Positions 13,007-25,173 of a stretch of 64,000 nucleotides of DNA are shown piece by piece. The notes beneath the pieces were generated by a model, which saw only the letters and a list, made by a program, of their open reading frames with translations, did no database searches and was not told where the DNA came from. Origin of the DNA: Beaufortia kweichowensis (taxonomy: Eukaryota; Chordata; Actinopteri; Cypriniformes; Gastromyzontidae); contig CM032811.1 of NCBI GenBank assembly GCA_019155185.1, positions 10,622,075 through 10,686,074 on the forward strand. The letters run 5' to 3'. Every line of letters begins with the position of its first letter. The stretch's first letter is position 1. Made by a program: the position numbers and the translations under genes.

Positions 13007-13396
13007 TTGTTGCAGCAAGATAGACATTTGCCCTCCAAATGTTTAGTGTACCCCATATTTTATTCCAATGCAATTATGCTGTCTTATTTTATTCAATAAC
13101 CATCATAATTGTACAGAGTTAATTAAACCAAATACTAAAAATGCATGCTTATATTTTTGAGATGATATCTATTAAGAACATCCCAGAAGCATACATGTTA
13201 TTCACTGAGGACATGAATAAACTGTCAGCTTTGAAGTGCCTTTTATTACGCTGACGCACAATAAATATTATTTGTTCTGGACATACAAAAGCAGATCTTC
13301 ACTCATTACGTGTGCAAACACCGGTTGCCCTGAGCAACGCAAGCTATTCTCATCAGGGAGCGGGATGAACTTACGTATGACTGACAGTTACAATAG

Positions 13397-13639
13397 CCAA
13401 TTAAAAGGTCCAGCGCAAGATAAGGAATACTGTAGTGACCAATAGGATGACAGGTCTGAGCAAAGGGGCGTGGTCTGAGAGTTACCTGGGATGAAGATAA
13501 CTGGCTGCCGTGTAGATGATGCTGATATCAGATCAATGAGGAAACACAGGTGTTAAGCGCAACTGGGCGAACAACGGCTTTTGTTTTTGCGCCATCCTCT
13601 GGGGAAGTCAGAGCTTAAACGTGTACTTTCCGTCGTACG
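13397..13639 (+). promoter_or_regulatory. Promoter and non-coding first exon of the SNAP gene
   Basis: Two CCAAT boxes (13397-13401 and 13439-13443) and a GC/CACCC-type GGGGCGTGG (about 13466) precede a CpG-containing stretch. That stretch ends in a good donor, GTACG followed by GTAAGT, at 13639/13640. The coding exon's acceptor is at 15537, so the 5' UTR is probably split by a 1.9-kb intron. The transcription start is inferred. Confidence 0.55.
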
Positions 13640-15537
13640 GTAAGTTTTGACGCATTAATCATCTTTAAAAGTTGCTTAAGCGTTTTTATATTAGTAGTTT
13701 TGCAGGTTTTGCTTTGAATGTTGAGAATTTAACCGGGTTTATAGAGCATTGTATTAGCTGTGGCACATACGGATTTGTTTGATCAGTTTCATAAGCTTTA
13801 GATGATTTATAAGCTTCCACAAATGTTCCACAAAAGTTCCATTTGTTTCCACAAAAGTTTCATTTGACATTATTCAGGGATTATTCAAGTTAAATCAGTT
13901 AAAAACTAGTCAAACCAACTGTATTCCTTTATTAAACAAAATTTTCTTTGATAAATAATACAAATCTGATACATTAATGCTTAAGGTCAATTTCTTAAAG
14001 TCATAATTTGTCAATATGAATTGCTCTTCTTAACTTCTTAACGATCGAAAATAAACTTTCTTTTGAGCTTGGAAATACAAATTAGTGCTCCTACGTTTGG
14101 ACAGCAGTCCCTTATCGATGAACAGATTAGATCATGTTTTTAAACTTTGGTTTTAAACCCATGGGCAAAATTGTCGAATATATTATACATTGAGTTGCTG
14201 TGCATTGTGTGGAATGATCAATTCATCTTAACCTTTTCAGGGGAAGTCATTTGACATTATCAAGTGTTACATATGATAAATCAATATTAGTATGTCCTGC
14301 CTCCTTTGCATAAGGCAGACTACATCAAAGAACAGTAGGGTCTGTACTAGACTAATTAGTGCCAGTAATAAAAAACAGAAAGAATAGGATAAAATCCATG
14401 TATGAATCTATTTTAATGTTTTAAAACATTCTTTTTATATAAACGTGATTTTCTGGTTCCTATGAGGGAAAAACTACTTTTATACTGTTTGGCAACAAGT
14501 GTCTGTGTTTAATGTTGTGTTCCTTTCCAAATATTTTTTAAACTTTTCAACTTTACAGGTTTATCTATTGCCTGTTAGTGATATGTTTTGCATGAACTTT
14601 AATTAGTATATTTTAATTGGCATGAACTTTAATTAGTGATATGTTAAATGTGCTAGCCCACAGTTTCTAGCTATTATTACAATCCCTGTTTTTCTGCCTA
14701 ATATAATTTTATAATTTAACCATTTGTATACCATTACAGTTAGGATGAAGGTACATGATTTAATGGTCAGCATATGTTCAAAAGCTTCTTACAAGCTATC
14801 ATCTGCAAATTGCTATGGTAAAACAGACATCAGCAAGATGTATAATTATAATGTATCTAAAACTGAAAATTGGTGTGTTTACCATCCAAGTGTCTTTGCA
14901 TATAGAATCAAAAAATCATAGACTATTAATAAGCTTATGATGTACTAATTAAAACTGCCCATAGAGGCGTAATCTCTTTCCTCTGAGGAAATTGTGTTTG
15001 TGTGTGTGTGTGACAAGTTCTGTCAGAGTACTGAACAATGATTAATGGGTTTGTGTCCAAAGGATACTGAATGAATGATGCCAGTAAAACCATACACAGT
15101 ATGTATAGTATTATTCAGCTTCCTAAAAGTTCTCTCAACGCAAATAACAAAACTTTTGCAAAAAACAAATCACACTGCTTTGTTTAAAAAAGCTATGCGC
15201 CTGCTTTTTACAAAAGAAAGGTGTGAAAGACATTTTGACAACTTAAACACGCCCTCCAAAGATGTTTGTTCCAGGATTGGTTAAGATTTGTGAAGCTGTA
15301 TAATTTTCCACCCTGATGCTCAGAATGCGTGCTAATTTTAAGATATACCTAGCAATTAATGAATAATGGTTTCAGTGTTGCATAAGAGGGTTTGCTCACA
15401 TTAGATTTTATGCAAACAATTTCATCAAGCTTTGCTGCGCTCTTTGCCATCGTAGACCAATTATTGCTGTCAATCTGATGCATGCTGAGTTTATAAAGCC
15501 TTTGCTCTAAGAATAACTGTCCTCCCCCCTGCTGCAG
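13640..15537. other. 5' UTR intron of the SNAP gene
   Basis: AT-rich sequence with no coding similarity. It holds a small imperfect direct repeat (GCATGAACTTTAATTAGT at about 14591 and 14621) and a short (GT)n at about 14995-15012. I see no transposon here. Confidence 0.5.
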
Positions 15538-15549
15538 TACTCAGCTGGT

Positions 15550-18478
15550 ATGGCTGCTGATTCCACAATGAGGTCTGAAGTGGAGGAGCTGCAGAAGAGA
15601 GCCAATCAGGTGACAGATGAGGTAATGCCATCAACAAACATGTTAAAAGTAGGAAACTTTCAGATTGAGGTGTTGATTCTTCAGCTAACAGTGTGTGCCC
15701 TGTTGTTCATGTTTTGATGACATTGCACAACCCCGACTCATCACAGTACAGCCTGTTGATGACATCAAACATTTTCCCTGTTCTCCTGTTAAGGTTGCTA
15801 CCGGTATATCTTATCCCCATGGTACATAGCAACTAGGATGATGACGCTAAACACATTATACATGCACTTGCAGGATGAGTCCAATTGTAACTGAGTGATG
15901 CAAATCATTGCCTGATTTTCCGCTAGCTGTTAAATAATAACAGCAGGTGGCTTTAGATTGGCATGCTGAACTTGCTAAACAGTAGGCTTGAATAAATACT
16001 TTTCAGGTGACATTATGCTTTGAATTTGTCTTTGAAATCATTTTTTTCCTTTTTACCTCCATCAGTCTCTGGAGATCACCAGAAACATGAAGCTTCTGTT
16101 AGAGGAGGTGAGAATAGAAAAGTACTGGAAACTGCAATGACATCATGTGAAAAGTGCAGGATCTGCAATAAACATCTCCAACACTAAATGTTATTTAAAC
16201 CTGGAAATGAACAGATTTTTAAAATCAATAGGTTTCTACTTCGATGCACTCTCAAACTAGTTTTTTACCTCTCTTTTTTACCTCTTAACAGAGTAAAGAT
16301 GCAGGAATCAGGACACTGGTTATGCTGGATGAGCAGGGAGGTAATGAGTTATTTCCATACATAGTGTATTACAGATTAAATAAATACAAAACATACAGCA
16401 GGCTGTTAACAAACATATTACTTGTAAATGCATCATTTGGTGTTCAACCACTGAATGTGAATTGTGAATTAGCAATTGCATCTGTATGACAGGTAGCTAT
16501 TATCTCTATGCTAATGACACAGAGTATGCACAATTGTGCATCAAGATGCCAATGAGCTATGTGGGAGTACAGCCCTTGTGTTCTTCCTCTTCTGTTATTT
16601 ACTTATTTCTTCAGCACAACATATAAAAATATACTTGTATATGATTTTGTACATATGCAAAAATGTACCTTGTATATGTTTGCTTGTGCATGCTCGCATA
16701 TATCTACCCCTTTCAATTCCCCCTTCCTATTGCCATCCTACTCCATCTCCCCCGCATGGGCAGAACAACTGGATCGCATAGAAGAGGGCTTGGATCAGAT
16801 CAACAAGGACATGAAGGAGGCTGAGAAAAATCTCACTGACATGGCCAGGTGCTGCGGTCTGTGCATCTGGCCATGTACAAAGTAGGTCTCCTCCCAGACA
16901 CCTGAGCCATGGCTGGGCTTGGGAGTCAGCTATCAAGCTGTCAATCATGTCACCTCTCTGCCCATGCCTCTGTCCCATCATAAAACCTGTCCTGCTTTAA
17001 AGATGCTTTAGATTTGTCCTTTTGTGATTGGGGGCTAGTTATGTGAGCAGGGGTTTGGTAAACTACTTGCAGTACACTGTGAATACAGATTAAATACAGA
17101 AATTGTTCACAACCTTTGCTCACATAACAGTTGCCAATGTTTTTTTAAACAACGTACTTCAGATATTTTTAAGTTATATTTGTTTAGTTTTGTCATTTTG
17201 TGCTGCCGTAGATATTTAGTTGCTTGTGGCTCTTGCTGAGAAAACTGTTGTTGTGTTTTTATCTTATCCCTGTACTTTAACCCCTGAAACCTCCATACTC
17301 TGTGATCCCACCTTCCGTCATCCAGAGCAGCTGGAGCGGATTGAGGAAGGGCTGGACCAGATCAACCAGGACATGAGGGAAGCTGAAAAAAACCTTACAG
17401 ATCTGGGCAAATGCTGCGGTCTGTGCTCCTGTGATAAGTATGTGATGTGATGGAGGGGCTCGGCTTTCAGGGGCATGTATGTGTGCTTGCATGGAAACTT
17501 GCATGTTTCAGTCATTTTGTGCCAAATGATTTCTCGCTTGAACTCACAAAATCACAGCTTATATTTTAGACATTATTTAAGAAAAGAAAATGTGCTTGAG
17601 AAAACATCGTAAGTCACATAAACAAACCACTGACTTCTGTACCATGAAAATCTTCACCACTGCACGAAACTACAGAAATGAGGTTGAAACAACTCCAACC
17701 AAATAATAAACACTGTGATTCTTGTGTGGTTCATTCATAATTGTGTCCTTAGCGGTCAGTGTTGAATCTAATTATCATATGCATTACAGCCTACATTCAC
17801 AACTTTATCAAGGTTGGTGGTTACTGTGGACAGATACGACTAATTTTGTCAACACTTTCACAGGCTGAAAGACTTTGAAGCAAGTGGGGCCTATAAGAAA
17901 GTGTGGGGTAATAATCAGGATGGGGTGGTGTCTAGCCAGCCCTCGTCCCGTGTGGTGGATGAGAGGGAGAAGATGACCATGAGTGGTGGATACATTAGAA
18001 GGTTCTAGATGTTCTAGATTTTTTACAGTACAGACATAACATAAAGAAATTCGTCAGATTAAATGTGAATGAGAAACATGCAGTTATTTATTAGTCTGTG
18101 TGTCTTTAAATGTTGTGTACTTCTGTTCAATAGAGTGACGAATGATGCTAGGGAGGACGAAATGGAGGAAAACTTGGCCCAGGTAGACAGTATCCTTGGC
18201 AACCTCAGAAGCATGGCACTTGACATGGGCAATGAAATCGACACTCAAAACGTCCAGATAGAACGCATACAGAGCAAGGTCAGTGTCTGGAATGGGATCA
18301 TTTTTTTGTTAAACAGAAATGATGATTTTACCAAGAGCATCTAAAGTTTATATTAATGTTGTATTTGGGCAGTTTTTATTAATGGCTCTTTTTCATGTAT
18401 TCTTTTTTGCAGGCTGTGGTTAATGAATCCCGGATAAACGAGGCCAATCAGAGGGCCACAAAGCTAATATCAAGATAA
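15550..18478 (+). CDS. SNAP-25/SNAP-23 family Qb/Qc SNARE
   Basis: Membrane-anchored t-SNARE that supplies two helices to the fusion complex with syntaxin and VAMP. Coding exons: 15550-15621, 16066-16107, 16292-16340, 16764-16881 (5a) or 17326-17437 (5b), 17864-18001, 18134-18278, 18413-18478. This gives 209 aa with 5a or 207 aa with 5b. Visible features: first SNARE helix with RIEEGLDQIN (zero-layer Q), a palmitoylation cluster CCGLC, a linker WGNNQDGVVSSQP, and a second helix RVTNDAREDEMEEN to MGNEIDTQN (zero-layer Q). The linker, SKDAGIRTLVMLDEQGEQL and MALDMGNEIDTQN resemble SNAP-25. ANQVTDESLE, CCGLC and AREDEMEEN resemble SNAP-23. Linkage to tmem87a favours a SNAP23-locus gene, so I leave the symbol open. 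The donor at 18002 (GTTCTAG) is weak, but the frame demands it. A polyadenylation signal lies near 18764-18776. Confidence 0.9.
16764..16881 (+). CDS. SNAP exon 5a (alternative copy)
   Basis: 118 bp, acceptor ...GGGCAG and donor GTAGGTC. It encodes EQLDRIEEGLDQINK and ends CCGLCIWPCTK, with four cysteines. It is the same length as the mammalian SNAP25 exon 5 as I recall it. It enters and leaves in the same phases as the copy at 17326, so either one can be used. Including both would break the frame: 118 + 112 = 230 nt is not a multiple of 3. Confidence 0.85.
17326..17437 (+). CDS. SNAP exon 5b (alternative copy)
   Basis: 112 bp, acceptor ...CATCCAG and donor GTATGTG. It encodes EQLERIEEGLDQINQ and ends CCGLCSCDK. 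It differs from 5a by a few conservative changes and a two-residue deletion in the cysteine cluster, but keeps four cysteines. It lies 444 bp downstream of 5a. Confidence 0.85.
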
Positions 18479-21035
18479 AAACAAAATACTAGATTTCTCA
18501 TAAATGTTTACAATCTTGTGTAGGAAATTGTGCACTTTGAGACGAGAAGGAAAAACTGAATGAATTCTTATATACTGTCACTACTTTGCCTTGTCCTGTG
18601 CTGTAATTAAGCATGTATTGTACATAAAACCACTATTATATTTTAGACTTTTTAAGCCTGCAGAACACATCATCATTGATGATAAATGCCCACTTTACTC
18701 TTACAAAACAGTGTCTTAAAGTTGTATCGGTAAACATTTGTTTGTCTGCTTCAAGTAACCTTCATAAATAAATAAATCTTTATAAATTGTTTTTTTTTAT
18801 TCAGAAAACATCTGCTTTGTGTGCCACTTGCAGTTTCTTTACAAATGGTCATATTTAAAAATACTGCCTATCAATATTTTAATAGTTTTTTTAAAAAAAA
18901 ACCATCGCTTCACCTCACACATCCTTGAGTTTAATCAAACACTCCTAAATAGTTCAGAACGTAGACAGCTATTCGATTTTCAGAGTCGTTTCTAAAGGAG
19001 TCTCACTACACCCACCTACAGGTTAACATTTCAATTACAACGCCACTCCTTCCCTGCTTTGAGAGAGAAGCTCAAAATGGTGGCGAGTTTGTTCATGGCA
19101 GTTTATTAGTGAATTGTATGAATGCATCTTTTACAGATATCCAAACATCAGGTTTTATTTTCCAACCGCTCAATCTTCTTCCTTATATATGTATATTATT
19201 GTCAAGGGGATGTACTTCAGTTGAGCTACAGCTCGACAGATAAAAGACAGATAAAGGCATAAATCAGAATAAAGGCCTAAATCAGAAAATAATACAATGA
19301 TGATAATATTATATTACTATTATTCTATACTAATACTACTGCATTCAAATGCAATGCATCCTTTTGCTAAACATTTGATGTTTAGAATTATTGTAGTATA
19401 TCCAAAATTACACTAGTTTTACCAAAACACCTCTTTTGCTACCACAGTCTATTTAGACAATACAACGTTGTATGTTACTCAATATATTAAATTTTTAAAT
19501 GCGTAAAAAATCAACTAACATATTTTACGCGTTATGTTCTGCCTAAATTTAGTAATTTTGAAATGTAAATGAAATAGTTTGGATTGGGCCAGTGTTTCTG
19601 AGAACAGTTAGGACTGCTTTCATACAGGCACAGGGCAGGATTACTATAGAATGTTGGCGAACTATCGTTGCGCAGGGGAAAAACACGTAAGCTGAGTCTG
19701 CGCGACGCAGGGGATCACTGCCTGCGAACTTTATCGGGCAAGACTACAGCGACAAATCCTGGGACACATTCGGCCGTACTGTAGGTAATTACACATTAAT
19801 CTTTAACAAACATCAATACCAAGAAAGTTCGTAAGGGGTCCGTTTTCACCTCAACGCTCAACGATTTAATATTTGCGTAAAAGTCGTCTACGAAAAGCGT
19901 GCATACTCCCTTTTCCACTAGGCTTGCTAGCTATAAACACACATCTGTCTGCGCATCCATATGGAGTGCGTGCTTATTACGAGAAATTAGTCTCTGTTTA
20001 CGCGTAAAAGTGTGTTATATACGCGCACAAATGTGTTATCCGTATTTACACGTACGCGTATTTGCCAAAACGAAAGCACGCACGAGATATGCGCTGTGTC
20101 CGCGATGGCGCTCGCCCGAGTCTCTGTTGCTCTATTGCTCTCACGATAAGACAGGAAAACAACAAAGAAACAGGAAGCATATGGGCACACCGGCGAGGCT
20201 GTGTGAGATCACGCCGCAATTAGCTGTAACAGTTAATTTAAAGTAAAAGGAGCCTGAAAATGTGCATCTTTCTTTTCCAGACGTCTGCCTGTGCCTGTTC
20301 TGTCCTTTTAAAGGGCACGCAACAATATTGACACTGTGTTTTTATTATGTCTGAGAATATTATCTAATTTTCAGTTTTTAGAATTGTCCCTTAAATTATT
20401 TATCAATGTAGAAGAATACAGAATAAAAGCCTTTTAAGACATTTATATAATGTATAAATACGTTTACATCAAATAATGTTTGTCTGTAATCTGATGATAA
20501 AGGTGATAATCTTTTTTTAAATACACAGCATACTGATATTTTTTACCCAAACACTCACAAAGAAATCTATGCGTTATTTGAACCTGTGTGTTTTATATAT
20601 TTTAATATATCAGATTTCTGTATGGGAATTGTTGATCCGGTATGTTGTAAATACTTACCAAATAGACTGCCATTTAAACACCATGTTACAAAAGACAAAC
20701 TTCATTTAGATGTGTTCCTGTTGCTCAATTGGTAACACATTACATTAACAATTCAAAAGGCATGGATTCGATCTCAGGGAACATACATACTGATAAAATA
20801 TATAGATTGAATGCATTGTAAGTTGCTTTGGATAAAAGCATCTGCCAAATGCATTAATGTAAATGAATAAATATAGAGTGTTTGGGAAAATGATATTTGT
20901 TTAAAGGTAAACTAAGAATTTAAAACCTAATAGATTTTTACAGTTTGATTACAGCCTTTATCTTTGCAAGAGGTAATAATTCATTGAATGCTCCTTGGCA
21001 AACAAAATATAATTTAGATTTTTTTTATTTTTCAG
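18479..21035. other. Interval between the SNAP gene and the NAIF1-like gene
   Basis: It begins with the SNAP 3' UTR, to about 18790. A CpG-containing stretch at about 19600-19784 ends in a plausible donor (GTAG followed by GTAATT at 19785), likely the non-coding first exon of the downstream gene. From 19785 to 21035 is its intron, holding a SINE (listed separately). The frames at about 19900-20250 show no similarity I recognise. Confidence 0.5.
20711..20872 (+). mobile_element. tRNA-derived SINE with L2-like tail
   Basis: The head has a Pol III A-box-like TTGCTCAATTGGTA (about 20720) and a B-box-like GGATTCGATCTC (20764-20775). The body then reads CATACTGATAAAAT, and the tail TTGCTTTGGATAAAAGC with TAAATG-type ends. 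The tail is nearly identical to the end of the L2 fragment at 5940-5985, as expected if the SINE borrows that LINE's machinery. Confidence 0.75.
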
Positions 21036-21121
21036 CCAAGCTATCCTTTTGATGGATGTTATGTAGAAGCCCTGGTTGTGATTGGAAACCACACTGAAAG
21101 GGTTGCGAAAAGCAGAGGAGG

Positions 21122-22615
21122 ATGTCGGGGTTCCTACCATACCACTACAGGGGGCCAGATGGCAGTTTGATGCGGTTTAAGAAAAGAAAGTCACGGTTCA
21201 CAGTCCAGGAGGTTGAGCTGCTCCTCAGTGAGGTGCAGAAAAAACGGCACATTCTAGTTGGTAAGATGTTTTGACACTCACATCAGCCTTTTTTTGTGCC
21301 TTGTGGAATTTAGTTAATGGATCTTATTTCTACCCTTGCTCTCAAAGTCTAATAAACTCATGTCTGGAACAGGAAAGTTTACCAGAACCATTTCAAAGGA
21401 TCTAAAACACCGTACGTGGGCTGCTGTGACGGCACGTATCAACGAGGTCAGCGAGTGTCACAGAGAGATCATAGAAGTCATCAAAAAATGGGCCGACCTC
21501 AAGTGTGATGTCAAGCGGAGAGTGGCAGCCATGAGGGCATCAGGAGCCACGGCTGCCCATATTGCCCAGCAGCTGTCGCCTGTGGAAGCCATGGTGCACC
21601 AGATCCTTCAGATGTCTAACTTGTCCAACAAAAACACAACAGCTTTGACAATTGAGGACCAAGGGGATGATGACAATGAGGATAGTCTAGATGTCTCTAA
21701 GATGCCTCATAGCTCGTCAGGCACGGCAAATGGCATGCCTCCTTCATTTGGTTTAGAAATGCCACCTCCTATGCACACTAGGATCCCAGGCAAAAAATAT
21801 ATGGCGCCACCTGCTGCAGATGTGATGTTTAGCTGTGAGTTATTTTCCAAATTTTAATTTTGGTTGGATTCATTTAAGGGGTTTAATTACTGCATGTCTA
21901 GTTTATATTAGATTGTGTGAAAAATAATCAGTTGGTTAATGATTTTGAAATGTGTTAGATCAATCAGCAGTCCCTACGGACCTCCAGACAGACACGTCAG
22001 AAACAGAAGGTATGACAAAACATACGAACACTTTCTATAAATTCTTTGATTCTTGTACTATTTAGAATATACATTATATGATACTTTTTGTATCTGATCA
22101 AAGCATTAACTTGTTTTTACCTTCCAGACAGTATCATGCCATTTATTGACCCAGGAAACCAAGAACATCAGAATACTGTCAATATCCCTGCGTTGCTCAG
22201 CCATCCCAGTGCTGAGAAGAGCAATATGCGAGAGAAACCTAATCACAACGCGTTCAACGGCCGTCGAGCTGCACGTGTTGCAACCCTTACTCCGCCTTCT
22301 GGGGCCTCGTCATCACATTCAATTCCAGCTCCGCCTCCTCCCCGACCAGCTCCTGTGGATCAACACAGTCTGCAGGAGCATTTAGCCCAGAGTGCCTCAC
22401 ACAGCCTGCAGGAGCAGCAGGCCACAACATTGCTGATAGGGTCACTTTCTCGCTCACTTGAGTCACTTGCAGAGTCAGTGCAACGATTAGTCCACACCCA
22501 GAAGCAGTTTTCACGTGACACCTTACAGCTGCAGCGTGATACGCTCCATGTCCTGCGTGACTTCTCCTCCAGCGCCTTGACTCTCCTGCAAGACAAAAGC
22601 AATGGCCATCCATAA
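21122..22615 (+). CDS. NAIF1-like Myb/SANT-like nuclear protein
   Basis: Exons 21122-21260, 21373-21834, 21959-22009 and 22128-22615 give 1140 nt, 379 aa, in continuous phase. The start is ATG at 21122; the acceptor TTTTTCAG at 21035 precedes a short 5' UTR. Residues about 20-105 form a Myb/SANT-like DNA-binding domain: KSRFTVQEVELLLSEVQ, then RTWAAVTARINEV and KKWADLKCDVKRRVAAMR, with the spaced Trp residues of the Myb_DNA-bind_5 type found in NAIF1. The middle is acidic then Pro/Ser-rich (APPPPRPAP). The C-terminus (about 315-375) is a Leu-rich predicted coiled coil (SLESLAESVQRL, RDTLQLQRDTLHVL). NAIF1 is a nuclear, apoptosis-associated protein thought to derive from the Myb-like protein of Harbinger transposons. 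Whether this gene shares the function is not known, and I do not recognise the exact orthologue. Confidence 0.82.
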
Positions 22616-25173
22616 TGTGTGACCAATCAGCAGAAGTTTTCTGTCTATGCTATTTATAACTAATACTGAGAGAAAGTTATAAAAACGGTAAATGCAGATA
22701 ACACAGAAAATCAGTGATGTGATCTTAAAAATATTGTGACACTACAGTTTATTGTAGTTTTACTTTAAATCTTTTTGAAAATCATAGCGATAATAGGATG
22801 GGATTAAGAAGAGTTTTATCTAATTTATATGATAATCAATATAAAATGCATTATGAGTCAAAATAAGGCCTAGGTGATGTAGGTTCTTTGAGTTCCTAGC
22901 TGGTACCTACTGAATATTTCAGTTGATGGCTGGACCACATAGACTGTTTTAGATCAATTATATACATTTACATAGTTATTTAAAATTGGCAAAATATTAT
23001 TTAGAAATTAACAGGTAATTATATGTGTGGTGCTGTTTATAATATTGTGTTTGTTTCTCCACATTTCATTTTAAAAGCAATTACTGGCTGAAGAGTTGCT
23101 CAACACACCTGCTGTAAATGTTTAGATCTACTCTAAATCTGTTGTGTAGTGTCTATTCATTTTTTTGTTGTTGTTTCTATAACTTGAATTTTCAATTACT
23201 TATTGTAGTGTGTTACTTTGCCTTCTGGTTGAATTTTAAATGATTTTTGAGTTCTGAAATTTATGAAGGTGCACTACTCTAAACGCTGTCCCATAGATCT
23301 TTTCATAAATCTTCCAGAAATGAAAAGTCAGCACACTGTCTAACAATGTCTCCTAGTTTAAAACCCTGTGTGAAAGAAAAATAAACACATAATTAAAAAT
23401 ACTACATGATGTCATGAATATAGAGTTGTACGTTGCGATATATAGAGTTGTAAGATAAAATCGTTTTTTTCAACGGACAACAAAGGTTAAGAACGCTTAT
23501 GACATAGTGTGACTAAATGTTTTGATTTTTACACTTTACTCGACTAATCCAAACACACAATGTGCAATCGGATGCTTGTAGATTATCCACTAGATGTCAG
23601 TCTTGCACTTTTGTATTTGTTGTGCAGGTGTAATCTTGGTTTTTTTTAAGTAAATGGCTATGCGGTTTAATAATTATTGTAGTAATTTGTTATTGAAATG
23701 TAAAAATGTCGATAAATAATAGACACATTTAAATGGGGTTTTCATTAACAAATAAAATCTTTTATTGGGCTGACGTTTCAAACCAATGAGCTTCACCTAA
23801 ACGTAAGACACGCCCTCTCGGTCTTAGATTAACTGTGATTGGACAGTGTGACTGTATGAGAAAATTTATCGGGAACTTTACATGGTCTTCTTTGTCATTA
23901 CATCTAAAGCGAGCACTTTATTGTATTTAAAAGTATATATATTTTAATTTTACATTAAAGAATGTATGAACCCAGACACGCAGACGTAACATCTAGGACG
24001 GTAAGCACAGTTGGTTAAGTTACACTTCCTGAAATTGGAGTTTGGGTTTCAGTAAATTCACATTTGCTCAGGTTGACACGAAAACATTTGCTGTCCTTGT
24101 AATGAAGAATGCTTCAACTGGTTAGTCAAATTAAGTAATGGCAATCATAATGTTCGTTTATCTGCAATGTTATGCGTCGCTACACCCACCTGTGTACAAA
24201 AGCCGTTTGGTTATGCTCAGGGCTACCTGTTACTAAAAGAACTTCCCATTATTGAACGTTTTAAATGAAATCCCATTATTTACATTAGTTTCTTGTCGTA
24301 TGAGTGGTTTGACAGACACCGTGACTCTGAAGTATTCATATCCATGCTTATTCTTATTGTCGTGTCACAGCCTGAGTAAAAGGTAGTCTTTGATTCTGAC
24401 ATCAAGCTGGATAACAATGCAATCCTGACTGAAACTCTGCCATCTTGTGGTCAACTTTCTGAATGGTTAGTCTTTTTTATTTGTACAGGAGTCCTGTGTT
24501 ACCTGGGTGATGGCCAGCTGGATCTGTATTTCATACCATAGTATTCAATTGTGGACTTTAGTAGTTCTCAATATCTTGTAGTCAATGTTTATGCACCTCC
24601 AACAAATGCTTCTTAATTTATTTCTTGCTATCTTTATTTTGAAAGTTTGTCCAGATTTAACATATAGAAACATCATACTGTATGATGTAGAAAATCACAT
24701 AAAGGTAACCCTAAACAGTAGTGTATATGAACTGTACACACATCCCACCTATTTAACATTTTAGTATTAATTATTTTACTCTGCACCGGAGTTACTTCTA
24801 TTTTATTTAATATGTAATGATTTTATATTTTTGTCATTTGTGATGGTGATGTCATCCTGTTATTTGTCATCACTGAGTTTCCAGTTATGCTCCCAGCAGC
24901 GCTGTAAGATAAATCACACTTTAATTTATCATAAAATGCATAGATTTAAAAGTGCCACTGGTAGTGCACCAAGTATTTTTTATACTTACATGCTTAGTTC
25001 TGCTTGCACCAGCTTGCTTTATTGTAACATTGTGTTCAGATGTTTATGTAATTCACATTTTTTCTTTGAAAAAACAAAAAAACATAAATTATAATTAAAC
25101 AATATGTACAGTAAATCATATTTATCCAAAAATGTTGACTGTTCTAAGTGTTGATATTTAACCTGAGGTTGCA
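22616..25173. other. Convergent interval between the NAIF1-like gene and xaf1
   Basis: The left part holds the NAIF1-like 3' UTR, with a candidate AATAAA near 23380. At 23780-24000 there is a promoter-like stretch (listed separately). The rest, up to the xaf1 stop codon, is AT-rich and holds no coding similarity or transposon that I can identify. Confidence 0.5.
23760..24000 (+). promoter_or_regulatory. Orphan promoter-like stretch with a donor site
   Basis: It holds inverted CCAAT elements (AACCAATGAG at about 23780 and TGATTGGACA at about 23836). About 150 bp further on, CTAGGACG is followed by GTAAGCAC at 24001, which would be a good exon end. No coding exon downstream on this strand claims it before rap1gap2. 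It could start a non-coding RNA or be chance. Confidence 0.25.

Noticed and set aside
22146..22626. Several other frames overlapping the last NAIF1-like exon
   Set aside because: Shadows. The frame ending at 22615 is the one that continues in phase from three upstream exons.
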